A stretch of 64,000 nucleotides of DNA from Lysinibacillus sp. BPa_S21 (GCF_023337795.1 NZ_JALIRS010000001.1:372001-436000); one strand, 5' to 3'. Shown: positions 26,050 to 35,001, counted from the stretch's first letter. Translations and numbers: made by a program. Notes: generated from the letters alone by a model not told the origin.

Positions 26050-26746
26050 TTGAATAAAATATTACTTGTAGAAGACGATGAAGCACTCGGTCTAGCCATT
26101 GAATTTTCATTAAGAAATGAAGGTTATGAGGTGACTAGAGCCACTAGTGTAAAAGAAGCGAAAAGTCAATTTAATGATAATACTTTTGGCTTGGCTATAT
26201 TAGATATCAACCTTCCAGATGGAAATGGGTATGACTTATGTTTGCACTTCAAAAAACAAAATAATGCAACAGCTATTATTTTCTTAACAGCTCTGGATGA
26301 AGAAGCAAATGTGGTAATGGGATTAGATATTGGCGGAGATGATTATATAACAAAACCTTTTCGAGTGAGAGAACTTATGTCGAGAGTAAAAGTACAATTA
26401 CGCAAACAAGCTAGATTGGAAGAAGTTTCAATGATTAATATCTGAAAATATAAAGGTGGATATGAACCAAGTAAAGGTATATAAAAATCAAGGTATTGTT
26501 CCATTAACAACCTTAGAATATAAGCTTTTGTTAACTTTTATGAAAAACCCTCACAAAATATTAGAAAGGGATGAAATCTTACTGAAAATAACAGAAGAAG
26601 AAGATGTTTTTTTTGGAGAAAATACGTTATCTGTATACATAATGCGTTTAAGAGAAAAAATTGAAGATGACCCCAAAAATCCACAGTTTATCATAACTAA
26701 AAGAGGATTAGGATATCATTGGGACAAGGATGTGAACCGAGAATAG
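26050..26746 (+). pseudogene. OmpR-family response regulator split by a frameshift
   Basis: The first part, 26050-26445, is a full receiver domain: ILLVEDDEALGLAIEF, phosphorylation site LAILDINLPDGNGYD, and DYITKPFRVRELMSRV. It ends at a TGA after RLEEVSMINI. The frame one base later continues SENIKVDMNQVKVYKNQ and encodes the winged-helix domain (LTTLEYKLLLTFMKNP; NTLSVYIMRLREKIEDD; TKRGLGYHW) to 26746. One extra base, or two missing, near 26435-26444 in the interdomain linker explains it. The sensor kinase start follows directly, so this is a VanR-like pair. As written, receiver and DNA-binding domains are separate. Confidence 0.88.
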
Positions 26747-27985
26747 ATGATGAAAAATATCGAATTGAAAGGTTATATGATAATACTGGTGGTTTTATTT
26801 TCTCTATTTGTGGTTTGTCAGTTAATTTCACATCAAATATTTTACAATCATTTAAAAACGGATTCTATTACAGCCTGGGGAGAAATTACCGCTAAATTGA
26901 TTGAACAAAATCCTGAGAATGAAACAGAAATTATGAAGGTCTTAACAAGTAATTCTTCTGATTCAAGTGAGTATCAGGAGAAAGGGAGAGAAATCTTTAG
27001 GCAGTATGGATTATACGAAGATTTGGAGACAAAACTTTTTCCACTTTTAAATAACCATATTTCTAGCTTTAATCAAACAATATTATGGGGATTGATTGGT
27101 TTCGGATTAATGCTTTTTTTGGCAAACTATATACAATACAAGATTATTTTCAATAAAATCAAGCAACTTACTTCAACTGCTAAGAAAATAATTGATGGAG
27201 ATTACTCAGTTACAATAAATGAAAATAAAGAAGGAGAAATCGCCAAATTAGCTGTTTCATTCCGCTCTATGAAAGACATAATTAGGAAAAATATGAAGGA
27301 TTTACTTGTAGAGAAGGAATTTTTAGGACAAATGTTACAAGACATATCCCATCAATTAAAAACGCCACTTTCAACTATTTCCATCTATAATGAAATGTTA
27401 TTGAATGAAGAATTGCCCCGTCAGCAACAAGTTCAATTATTGCAAAATAATGAAGTTCAAATTTCCAGAATGAATGTCTTAATTCAAAACTTGTTAAAAG
27501 TAGCAAAAATTGATGCCAAAGCAATTTCATTTGATAAAGAACCTTTAAACTTGGTGAATACCATTAATGAAGTTTTGAATCGTTTGGAAAATATAATCAA
27601 TGAAAGGGATTTGTCAATTGACTGGGACGGGCCGAAGGAAGTAATGGTTATGCACGATAAATTATGGATGCAAGAAGCTTTGATGAACTTGCTAAAAAAT
27701 GCGATTGAGCATTCCAAACATAGTGATAAAATCACAATTCAAGTTAATGATACACCGATTTATACAGAGCTCATAATTCAAGATTTTGGAGAAGGGATTG
27801 CTGCTGAAGACTTACCACATATCTTTAATCGATTCTACAAGGCAAGCACTTCTAAAAAACATGATTCTACAGGGATTGGCTTGGCTTTAACAAAAGCGAT
27901 TATTGAAGCTCATCAAGCCTTGATTAAAGTTGAAAGTGAGAAAAATGCTTATACAAAGTTTACAATTACCTTTATAAAATTCTAA
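26747..27985 (+). CDS. sensor histidine kinase
   Basis: Two membrane helices (about residues 8-28 and 106-124) flank an extracellular loop of about 75 residues. A HAMP-like segment follows (IKQLTSTAKKIIDGDY), then the H-box QDISHQLKTPLSTI with the phospho-accepting His near residue 201. Further on are the N-box LLKNAIEHSK, G1 DFGEGIAAEDLPHIFNRF and G2 STGIGLALTKAI. It starts with ATGATG directly at the stop of the response regulator. The modest extracellular loop differs from the Bce type, whose kinases nearly lack one. It probably controls the ABC transporter genes upstream. Confidence 0.92.
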   Translation: MMKNIELKGYMIILVVLFSLFVVCQLISHQIFYNHLKTDSITAWGEITAKLIEQNPENETEIMKVLTSNSSDSSEYQEKGREIFRQYGLYEDLETKLFPLLNNHISSFNQTILWGLIGFGLMLFLANYIQYKIIFNKIKQLTSTAKKIIDGDYSVTINENKEGEIAKLAVSFRSMKDIIRKNMKDLLVEKEFLGQMLQDISHQLKTPLSTISIYNEMLLNEELPRQQQVQLLQNNEVQISRMNVLIQNLLKVAKIDAKAISFDKEPLNLVNTINEVLNRLENIINERDLSIDWDGPKEVMVMHDKLWMQEALMNLLKNAIEHSKHSDKITIQVNDTPIYTELIIQDFGEGIAAEDLPHIFNRFYKASTSKKHDSTGIGLALTKAIIEAHQALIKVESEKNAYTKFTITFIKF

Positions 27986-28040
27986 TATTTTTTTAATTGC
28001 AATCGATCCATGTCCATACAAAGTTTTCTACATATAACAG

Positions 28041-28087
28041 AAAGGCAGTGAAACAAGGAACAAATCCTTGTTTCTACTGCCTTTTTT
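28041..28087 (+). terminator. strong intrinsic terminator
   Basis: AAAGGCAGT-AAACAAGGA pairs with TCCTTGTTT-ACTGCCTTTTTT, a stem of about 19 bp with two small bulges and a T-run. It ends the ABC/two-component transcript. Confidence 0.9.
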
Positions 28088-28270
28088 ATGAATATCATGT
28101 AAATGCATTGCTATTTATTGGTATTTCTAATCTTCCAAACTTTTTGTTTTAGTTTTAGAAGGGATCTAAGAGTTGCGGTGAAAAATTTTAATAAAATAAT
28201 TAGATTGAATGGATTCTAATATCGATATTCAAATATACCATAGTTAAATTCGAGATTTAGTTTTTCATGA

Positions 28271-28522
28271 TTAGGAAAAGCATTAAAAGAAGAAATGTCC
28301 GCATTTTCCGAGGAGATTACAGCAGGAGTAATGGAAACAACAATGCTTGCTAATAAGGCTGCAAAGGCAACAGAAAGTGTTGTAGAGCGTACGATAGAGC
28401 AAGAAAGCTACAATAAAGATATCCTGTATTCTGTTTTAGAACTGAACAAAATGGCAGAAGAACTTGAAAAATCCGTTTCAAAATTTGATGTAGATGGTAG
28501 TGCCGCAAATAACTTCATGTGA
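28271..28522 (+). pseudogene. remnant of a methyl-accepting chemotaxis protein (C-terminal tip)
   Basis: An open stretch LGKALKEEMSAFSEEITAG, then VMETTMLANKAAKATESV, ends KSVSKFDVDG and stops at 28522. This is the distal signalling and methylation helix of a chemoreceptor. No sensor, HAMP or hairpin tip precedes it, and a stop lies just before the open stretch. With a strong terminator 180 bases upstream it is unlikely to be expressed. A truncated gene. Confidence 0.65.
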
Positions 28523-28582
28523 TTTAAGATGGAAGGGTGCTCTAGGTACAAAGATTTTAGTAAGTGATATTTTAAATTGTTT
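28521..28582 (+). repeat. direct repeat, right copy, after the ABC/two-component cassette
   Basis: Begins GATTTAAGAT, with a core GGTACAAAGATTTTAGTAAG and TGATATTTTAAATTGTTT, aligning with 22381-22444. It starts at the stop codon of the chemoreceptor remnant. In one frame it reads KGALGTKILVSDILNCLK and then a stop, so both copies may derive from the tail of a gene. Confidence 0.75.
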
Positions 28583-28612
28583 AAAGTAAAATAGTAGTAA
28601 GATATGCCATAA

Positions 28613-28643
28613 TAAACTCAACTAATCTGATTAGTTGAGTTTA
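28613..28643. repeat. perfect 15-bp inverted repeat
   Basis: TAAACTCAACTAATC and GATTAGTTGAGTTTA are separated by one base. Upstream of topB by 50 bases. The near-zero loop fits a protein operator better than a terminator, though a cruciform or terminator is possible. Confidence 0.65.
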
Positions 28644-28693
28644 ATGTTTATATATAAAGCTACTAAAATATTTTAAAGAAGATGTGATGATTA

Positions 28694-30823
28694 ATGGGGA
28701 AAATCGCCATTTTGGCAGAGAAACCATCTCAAGCAAGAGCTTATGCAGACGCATTTAAAATTAAACAAAAAGAGAAAACGTTTATTGAATTGGAACCTTG
28801 TTCTACTTTTCCTATGGGCGCAGTAATTACTTGGGCAGTTGGTCATCTTGTTGAGTTAAAGGAGCCAAAAGAATATCAAAAGGAATGGGAGAAATGGTCG
28901 CTTGGATCTTTACCTATCATTCCACAAAAATTTGAAGATAAAGTTGTCTCTAAAATGTATACACAATTTAATGCAGTCAAAAAAATTTTAAGTGATCCGC
29001 AAGTAACAATGATTTATAATTGCTGCGATAGTGAACGTGAGGGTTCTAATATCTTCTACTCACTATTAAAAATGACGAAAGTAAATAAGCCTGTAAAACG
29101 ATTATGGATCAATTCATTAGAAGTTGAGGAAATTCGAAAAGGGTTTAATAATATGCAAAGTAATGAACGTGATTTGCTCATGTACCAAGAAGCAAAAACA
29201 CGTCAAATTAGCGATTGGTTAGTAGGTATGAACTGCAGTCGCCTATATACGCTACTTTTACAAAAGAAAGGCTTTAAGGGTAGTATTTCCATCGGACGTG
29301 TGCAATCACCAACCGTATATTTAATTTATAAAAGGCAACAGGAAATCGAACATTTCAAACCTGAAAATTTTTATGAAATTGAAGGGGTTTTTAAAGCACA
29401 AAATGGCTTATATAAAGGAAAGGCAAAGTTAAAAACAAAAGAGCGTGCAGAGGCAGTGCAATTATTGCAACAACATGGGGTCGAACCGAAGGATACAGGT
29501 CTGATTACGAGTGTAACGAACAAAACGAAGCGTATAGCACCACCCAAACTACATGCATTATCAACATTACAAGCTGCCGCCAATAAACGCTGGAAATACA
29601 GTCCGTCGCATGTGTTAAAACTGACGCAATCCCTTTATGAGAAAAAACTCGTTTCTTACCCACGTACCGATTCACAGCTCATTACACATAATGAGTTTGC
29701 CTATTTAAATGAATCCTTGCCAAAATATCAGCAGCTCGTAGGAAAGTCATTTAATGTGATTAATCGAGGAAATAACAAACGCTACGTCGACAGTGCCAAC
29801 GTTGGGGAGCACTATGCTATTATTCCAACGAAAAAAGTGCCGACCGAAAAAGCGTTACAATCTATGAATGCGGATGAGCGAAATATTTATTTTGAGATAG
29901 TCAATACGACACTCGCTATGTTTCACCAAGATTATGAATACGATGAAAAAACGATTATAACAAATGTCAAAAATTTAGAGTTTAAAACGGTAGGGAAAAC
30001 AGAACTTATAAAAGGTTGGAAAGAATTGTTTTCAAGTGAAAAAGAGTTAAAGGAGCGTGAAAAGTCGTTACCTATCGTTTCCAAAGATGAGATGGTACAA
30101 AGTAAGATTTCTATTTTAGAAGGCACGACAACTCCTCCTAAGCCTTATACAGAAGGGCAACTCATTACGATGATGAAAACATGTGGTAAATCAGTTGAGG
30201 ATGAAGAAGAAATCGAGGTGCTGAAATCGATTGAAGGTATTGGTACAGAGGCAACTCGGAGTGGCATTATAGAGACGATTAAAAAGCATGGATTTATTGA
30301 AGTACGAAAAAACATAGTGAGCATCACGCCTAAAGGGGAGCTTTTATGTCGATCAATTGAAGGAACACTACTTTCAAGCCCTTCTATGACGGCAAAATGG
30401 GAAATTTACTTAAATAAAATTGGTCGTGGGGAAGGCTCTGCAAAACATTTTATTGAAAGTATAGGCAAGTTTGTTAATCAATTAATCGGGGAGGTACCGC
30501 AACAGTTAGAGTCACTTACAATTGAAGCTGAGCAATTTAAACCAGCTGCTGCGAAAGATATTGTGACATGTCCGACATGTAAAGTAGGAAAAATAGGTTT
30601 GCGTAAAAGTTTTTACGGTTGCTCGAATTATAAAAATGGTTGTAAGCAAACGTTCCCAGGAAGGCTATTAGGAAAAAAACTGACTGAAAAGAACATTAAT
30701 GATTTATGTAAGAGTGGGAAGACTGCTGTGATTAAAGGGTTTAAATCAAAGAATGGTAAACAATTTAGCGCGTCACTCCGTTTGGTAGAAGGAAAGATTG
30801 AATTTGAGTTTAATGAAAAGTAA
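28694..30823 (+). CDS. topB: DNA topoisomerase III (type IA)
   Basis: Relaxes and decatenates DNA through a 5'-phosphotyrosine intermediate. The Toprim domain is at the N-terminus (IAILAEKPSQARAYADAF; IYNCCDSEREGSNIFY), SIGRVQSPTVYLIYKRQQ is near residue 200, and the active-site Tyr is in LVSYPRTDSQLI near residue 322. A zinc-ribbon tail (VTCPTCKVGKIGLRKSFYGC) follows. 709 residues, close to TopB length, but the N-terminus is divergent from the housekeeping enzyme (SQARAYADAF in place of SVGRDLAR). It may be the second, accessory-type topoisomerase III common in Bacillales. Confidence 0.92.
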   Translation: MGKIAILAEKPSQARAYADAFKIKQKEKTFIELEPCSTFPMGAVITWAVGHLVELKEPKEYQKEWEKWSLGSLPIIPQKFEDKVVSKMYTQFNAVKKILSDPQVTMIYNCCDSEREGSNIFYSLLKMTKVNKPVKRLWINSLEVEEIRKGFNNMQSNERDLLMYQEAKTRQISDWLVGMNCSRLYTLLLQKKGFKGSISIGRVQSPTVYLIYKRQQEIEHFKPENFYEIEGVFKAQNGLYKGKAKLKTKERAEAVQLLQQHGVEPKDTGLITSVTNKTKRIAPPKLHALSTLQAAANKRWKYSPSHVLKLTQSLYEKKLVSYPRTDSQLITHNEFAYLNESLPKYQQLVGKSFNVINRGNNKRYVDSANVGEHYAIIPTKKVPTEKALQSMNADERNIYFEIVNTTLAMFHQDYEYDEKTIITNVKNLEFKTVGKTELIKGWKELFSSEKELKEREKSLPIVSKDEMVQSKISILEGTTTPPKPYTEGQLITMMKTCGKSVEDEEEIEVLKSIEGIGTEATRSGIIETIKKHGFIEVRKNIVSITPKGELLCRSIEGTLLSSPSMTAKWEIYLNKIGRGEGSAKHFIESIGKFVNQLIGEVPQQLESLTIEAEQFKPAAAKDIVTCPTCKVGKIGLRKSFYGCSNYKNGCKQTFPGRLLGKKLTEKNINDLCKSGKTAVIKGFKSKNGKQFSASLRLVEGKIEFEFNEK

Positions 30824-30850
30824 AAGCGGAAGCATTAAGAAAAGAAAAAG

Positions 30851-30893
30851 AGTACCATTTGATCAGTTCCTTTTTAAACTGATTGAATGGTGT
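30851..30893 (+). terminator. weak intrinsic terminator or hairpin
   Basis: GTACCATTTGATCAGTT pairs imperfectly with AACTGATTGAATGGTGT. There is no clear T-run. Beyond it to 31079 no gene is seen. Confidence 0.5.
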
Positions 30894-31079
30894 AATGTTA
30901 TGCTACTAAATGAACGGATTAGTTGAATAACAATAATTGTAGTATGCATGAAGTTTCTGTAACACCAAATGCGAATAATTCCATATTTGTCATAGAAATA
31001 ATTAGTGGTCTTCGTTTTTTTGTATTGAATTTTAGTTTTAAATAGTATAAAATTTACAAAATTGCATATGAAAAGCTAT

Positions 31080-31358
31080 GAAAAGAAGAGTAAACATACG
31101 GACTATCTACAGAGACCTCTGGTAGCTGAAAAAGAGGGATAGGAAATATGTTGAAACAAGCCTTTGAGCTGTGCATTGGATTTGTTTGTTGGAACAATGA
31201 TGGTGCAACGTATTCTCACGTTAAAGAGATAGAGTATCGCAGGATTTATTTCCAAAGCTGTACTCGATAAGGCTTCTGCAGCAATGTAGAAATGAACTGG
31301 GGTGGCACCGCGATATGACTCGCCCCCAAGATAACTATCTTGGGGGTGAGTTTTTTTA
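31080..31358 (+). promoter_or_regulatory. T-box leader RNA controlling an MFS transporter gene
   Basis: Stem I is recognisable: AGTA bulge strand at 31089-31092, then AACATA pairing with TATGTT (31147-31152), and CTATC with GATAG above. The T-box proper, GGTGGCACCGCG, is at 31301-31312. The terminator stem ACTCGCCCCCAAGATA with TATCTTGGGGGTGAGT (31318-31352) carries a T-run. By analogy with the glyQS leader the specifier after GAAA is CAA (31157-31159), a glutamine codon. TGGC in the T-box would pair with a tRNA whose discriminator base is G, which suits tRNA-Gln. The register is uncertain (ACA or AAC are alternatives). Confidence 0.92.
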
Positions 31359-31393
31359 TTTTGTTTTTCAAAAAATAAAATAGGAGTGGTGTT

Positions 31394-32620
31394 ATGTCCA
31401 GATGGAAGTATCCTTTAATACTATTAGGGGGAATAGGTATTTCAAATGTGGGTGCATGGGTTTACCTAATCGCACTAAATTTAATTATTTTGAATGAAAC
31501 AGGTTCCCCATTTGCAATTGCTTTTTTATATATACTTGGTCCAATTGCAACTATATGTTCTAATGCTTGGTCAGGTAGTTTAATTGATCGGGTAAATACA
31601 CGGCGACTTATGATGGGATTAGATGTTTTCAGAGCAATATGTATTGCATTAATTCCATTTTTACCTTCACTTATTTATGTTTATGTACTAGCGTTTATCA
31701 TTAATATGGGAAGTGCTATTTTTCAACCTACATCTATGGTTTATATGACTAAACTTATACCAGAAAAAGATCGGCAACGATTTAATGCACTTCGTAGCTT
31801 TATCAACTCTTGTGGTTCACTAATAGGTCCTGCTATTGCTGGGATTTTATTTTGGATGGGTACCCCTTATACTGCCATTCATATAAATGCAGTGGCTTTA
31901 TTTTTTTCAGCACTGATTATCTTGATGCTACCAAATGTTGATTCAGGACTCAAAGAGACTGAGGGGCAAAGATTTACATGGGATATGATAAAAACTGATT
32001 TTTTAGTTGTTTTTAATTTCAGTAAGGACGATACCTATATCACAAAAATATATTTATTATTTAGTGGTACTACTATATTCATGACCGCAATAGATTCTCT
32101 CGAGGCAGCATTTGCTAAAGGCGTACTTTCAATATCTGACACCAATTATGGGTTTTTATTAAGTGTCTTTGGAGCTGGAATAATAATAGGATCCATTATT
32201 AATTCGTTATTTTCAAAGCAACTTGCTGTTAATCTTTTAATAGGTATTGGTACCATTTTTACCTCAATAGGATATTTAGTACTTTATAGTTCGAGTGGCT
32301 TTTTTAGTGCAGTTCCTGGTGTGTTTTTAATCGGGTTTGCTGTAACGTTTGCAAATACAGGGTATTTGACGTTCTACCAAAATCATGTTCCTGTGAAGAT
32401 GATGGGAAGATTCGGAAGCATCTTTAGTGTCATTGAAGCAGGTTTCATTGTTGCTTTAACAGTTTTAATAGGTTTAGCTGCTGAATTAACTTCGATCCGT
32501 CCTGTGGGGTTAATGGGTTCATTTGCCTTCTTCTTTTTAGGGTTAGTGGCATTAAAAGCTGTATCAGGTGGTAAACGGCAGGGATATTTTAAAAAAGCTG
32601 CTTCTTCTTTAAACAGTTAA
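31394..32620 (+). CDS. MFS transporter, T-box regulated
   Basis: 408 residues with about 12 predicted membrane helices. The MFS motif between helices 2 and 3 is present as GSLIDRVNTRRLMMGLDVFR. A long central loop lies around residues 185-215, and the C-terminal half begins YITKIYLLFSGTTIFM. Closest in architecture to the multidrug or macrolide-efflux-like MFS_3 group (SAIFQPTSMVYMTKLIP). The T-box leader directly upstream ties expression to an uncharged tRNA. This suggests transport of an amino acid, a peptide or an antibiotic aimed at a tRNA synthetase. AGGAGTGG precedes the ATG. Confidence 0.88.
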   Translation: MSRWKYPLILLGGIGISNVGAWVYLIALNLIILNETGSPFAIAFLYILGPIATICSNAWSGSLIDRVNTRRLMMGLDVFRAICIALIPFLPSLIYVYVLAFIINMGSAIFQPTSMVYMTKLIPEKDRQRFNALRSFINSCGSLIGPAIAGILFWMGTPYTAIHINAVALFFSALIILMLPNVDSGLKETEGQRFTWDMIKTDFLVVFNFSKDDTYITKIYLLFSGTTIFMTAIDSLEAAFAKGVLSISDTNYGFLLSVFGAGIIIGSIINSLFSKQLAVNLLIGIGTIFTSIGYLVLYSSSGFFSAVPGVFLIGFAVTFANTGYLTFYQNHVPVKMMGRFGSIFSVIEAGFIVALTVLIGLAAELTSIRPVGLMGSFAFFFLGLVALKAVSGGKRQGYFKKAASSLNS

Positions 32621-32693
32621 ATAAAAAAGGCTTGAATCACACTATGTTATGCATTTTATTATGAGTAGAATTTTAAATAAAGGGGTTGAAGAA

Positions 32694-33107
32694 ATGAAAT
32701 ATATTGAATCTGAAAAGGTCACTGAAGAAGAAAAAGAACATATTATTCAAGAGTTATTAAAATACAATCTTGATAATATTGAAGATAAGATAGTAAAAGA
32801 TATTGGTCTTTTTGTAGAAGATGAACAAGGAAAAAGAGTTGCGGGGTTGATTGGTGATACACATGGAAATTGGTTAGAAGTAGAGTATTTATGGGTAAGT
32901 GAAAAACTTCGTGGACAGCATATTGGTACGGAATTGATGCGTAAAGCTGAGAAGATTGCTATTAATAGAGGATGCAAGTTTGCCGCCTTAAATACGTTTA
33001 GTTTTCAAGCACCTGATTTTTACGTGAAGCTAGGCTATAAAGAAGAATTTGTACTCAATGATTATCCACTAACGGGTAAGCGGTACTATTACACAAAAAA
33101 ACTTTAA
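32694..33107 (+). CDS. GNAT family N-acetyltransferase
   Basis: 137 residues from ATG 32694, chosen because AAAGGGG lies about ten bases upstream; an in-frame ATG at 32649 has no site. The acetyl-CoA loop is LRGQHIGTELMRKAEKIA, followed by GCKFAALNTFSFQAPDFYVKLGY. It is a paralogue of the protein at 5889-6332. It lies 73 bases after the MFS gene and may be co-transcribed, so it may be under T-box control. Acceptor substrate unknown. Confidence 0.85.
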   Translation: MKYIESEKVTEEEKEHIIQELLKYNLDNIEDKIVKDIGLFVEDEQGKRVAGLIGDTHGNWLEVEYLWVSEKLRGQHIGTELMRKAEKIAINRGCKFAALNTFSFQAPDFYVKLGYKEEFVLNDYPLTGKRYYYTKKL

Positions 33108-33334
33108 GATTTAATTGTTAATGAGAACGTTTTGGAATTCTTGTTGGTTAGGGGTATTGTTTGCTAACGGTGAACAAAATGCAATAAATATCTCAAAACC
33201 TGGTTTATGTAAGTTCCAATGCAGTAACCTAATGTTTTTTTCCAAAAATAAAATGAATAGGAAATGTACAGATAGATATAAAAATAAAAAGCTGATCCTT
33301 ATAAGCTGTCAGAAATGGAAATGGAATTAGTTTT
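33108..33334. other. intergenic stretch, no gene seen
   Basis: A 71-codon open frame at 33115-33330 begins LMRTFWNSCWLG but has no ribosome binding site, an odd composition and no family resemblance. I do not call it. Confidence 0.4.
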
Positions 33335-33383
33335 AAAAAGCGCGAGTAATCAATTTTTAGAAATGTTGATTTTTCGCGCTTTT
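33335..33383. terminator. bidirectional terminator
   Basis: AAAAGCGCGA with TCGCGCTTTT, plus an inner ATCAA/TTGAT pair. It lies between the converging acetyltransferase and peroxiredoxin-like genes. Confidence 0.75.
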
Positions 33384-33429
33384 CTGATGTGGATTTTTTA
33401 TTTTGCTTTTAAAATATACTTACGTTTGT

Positions 33430-33942
33430 TTATTCATTTGACTTTAAATTTTTTCCGATATATTGGACAATCTTGCGAAGTTCAGTTGATGATGGGCGTC
33501 CAAATGGACTTGTTTGTTTTTGTTGATATAGCAGTTGTCCCTTCTCATCAACTAAGAAATAAGCAGGCTCTCCATGCGTACCATGATCCTCGTAAGGCGC
33601 ATCTTCTCCGTGATAAAAAACATCATATGCTTTTAATGTATTTAACTCTTCATCGGCTAAGACGGTAAAAGAAAGGTTATGCTCATCGACCATATTCTTT
33701 AAGTTTTCCAACTTATCCGTTGAGATAGTAATTAGATGAACATTCTTGCCTTCAAAATAACTTTTACTTTCTTCGAGCTCTTTTAAGTCATGAAGACAAA
33801 CAGGACACCATGATCCTCGGAAAAAGATAATGAGATGCCAGCATTTATGCTGGTTTTGATGAGATGCAAAAGAGAATTCCTCTCCATTCACTGCTGGAAG
33901 AGTGAAATTAGGTACTTTATCACGCAATTTAAATGTAGACAT
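33430..33942 (-). CDS. peroxiredoxin-like protein (AhpC/TSA, RGxWCPxC type)
   Basis: 170 residues with a thioredoxin fold. VPNFTLPAVNGEEFSF at the start and IIFFRGSWCPVCLHDLKELEE carry the peroxidatic and resolving cysteines (CPVC) around residues 47-50. LITISTDKLENL and GEPAYFLVDEKGQLLY complete the fold. This PRX_like2 group differs from classic AhpC and is usually annotated as redoxin. It probably reduces peroxides in the cytoplasm. Start ATG with AAGGAGG upstream. Monocistronic. Confidence 0.87.
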   Translation of the reverse strand: MSTFKLRDKVPNFTLPAVNGEEFSFASHQNQHKCWHLIIFFRGSWCPVCLHDLKELEESKSYFEGKNVHLITISTDKLENLKNMVDEHNLSFTVLADEELNTLKAYDVFYHGEDAPYEDHGTHGEPAYFLVDEKGQLLYQQKQTSPFGRPSSTELRKIVQYIGKNLKSNE

Positions 33943-33959
33943 ACTGATCCTCCTTAAAA

Positions 33960-34233
33960 TTGAAAATTATATTGACCACTTTGTATTATTTCCTATTATA
34001 AATTAGATATGTAAAATAAAAAAACAAATCCCGAGATTTCATGATTCATTGTAGGTAAATATTTTTCTCTAACAATTTTTATGTCATTCGTTCTTTATAG
34101 AAATTTATTTATGCAACCAAGCACAATATCATTGTTATTTTGACATTTATAAACATACTTTATTGTTGGATTATTTAAAGACAATATGGCAAACTGAATA
34201 CGAAGATATATCTTAACATGATTTATCGGTACT
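33960..34233. other. AT-rich intergenic stretch, no gene seen
   Basis: The promoter region of the peroxiredoxin-like gene, then AT-rich sequence leading into the 42-bp tandem repeat. No open frame with a start signal. Confidence 0.45.
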
Positions 34234-34435
34234 CGGGCCCTACCCGATCACTTTTCAAGGATACCTGATCACATTCGGGTCCTACCCGATCACTTTTCAA
34301 GGATACCTGATCACATTCGGGTCCTACCCGATCAACTTTACAGGGATACCTGATCACATTCGGGGCCTACCTGATCACTTTACAGGGATACCTGTCACTT
34401 TCGGGGCCTACTGATCACATTCGGCACCTAAGGAC
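34234..34435. repeat. tandem repeat array, about 4.5 copies of a 42-bp unit
   Basis: Units begin at 34234, 34276, 34318, 34361 and 34402 (spacing 42, 42, 43, 41), with a half unit at 34422. Each unit has two related halves: CGGGTCCTACCCGATCACTT and TTCAAGGATACCTGATCACA. The deeper period is therefore about 21 bp, around CCTACCYGATCAC. The first two units are nearly identical and later ones drift. On the minus strand the perfect units are open in one frame and would encode DQVSLKSDRVGPEC repeated. The 41- and 43-bp units and stops break that frame, so it is probably non-coding. Confidence 0.92.
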
Positions 34436-34526
34436 ATGAGTATTTTTATTATGGAGATGCAGAAATGCTACTAAACTAGTTTTTAAATACGATAGTTAGG
34501 GCGTAGAAATATTGGAGGTTGTAAAA

Positions 34527-34970
34527 TTGAGCAAAAGGAGATCGGTTGGATTAGAATTGCGCACATTATCGCTCCTAATGAGAAGGCAATTGGATCAAAC
34601 CACATGTACGACAATACCGGAAAAAGATAACCTTACTGCCATGCATGGTTGGACCATTAGTTATCTTTACAAAAACCAAGATAAAGATGTCTTTCAAAAG
34701 GATTTTGAACGAGATTTTTCTATTCGTAAATCAACAGCGTCTAGAATCCTAAAATCTATGGAAAGTAATGGGTTAATTACAAGGCAATCTGTTCCCTACG
34801 ATTCAAGACTTAAAAAAATTGTTTTAACAGAAGAGGCACTGAAAATACATGACAATATCATGACTCGTAGGGCGATTCTTGAACGAAAATTACTCACAGG
34901 TATCCCAGAAGAGAAACTTGACGTGTTTTTTGAAGTAATGGATGCTATGAAAGAAAATATAGAATCTTGA
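34527..34970 (+). CDS. MarR family transcriptional regulator
   Basis: A winged-helix repressor of about 147 residues. TTG 34527 is preferred as start because GGAGG at 34513-34517 is correctly spaced. The HTH core is MHGWTISYLYKNQDKDVF, then SIRKSTASRILKSMESNGLI, and the wing is VPYDSRLKKIVLTEEA. The DSRLKK wing is typical of MarR. It precedes the two-gene ABC exporter, and a 24-bp perfect palindrome at the exporter start is its likely operator. Similar MarR-ABC-ABC operons give multidrug export in Bacillales and Clostridia. Confidence 0.9.
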   Translation: MSKRRSVGLELRTLSLLMRRQLDQTTCTTIPEKDNLTAMHGWTISYLYKNQDKDVFQKDFERDFSIRKSTASRILKSMESNGLITRQSVPYDSRLKKIVLTEEALKIHDNIMTRRAILERKLLTGIPEEKLDVFFEVMDAMKENIES

Positions 34971-35001
34971 GGAAGATGCTATTTTTAAAGTTTTTATTTG
35001 T

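Noticed and set aside
33115-33330. A 71-codon open frame
   Set aside because: No ribosome binding site and odd composition (several Cys, Trp, Lys) without any recognisable family.
34234-34435. CRISPR array
   Set aside because: The units are contiguous and drift gradually, with no unique spacers between repeats; it is a tandem repeat.
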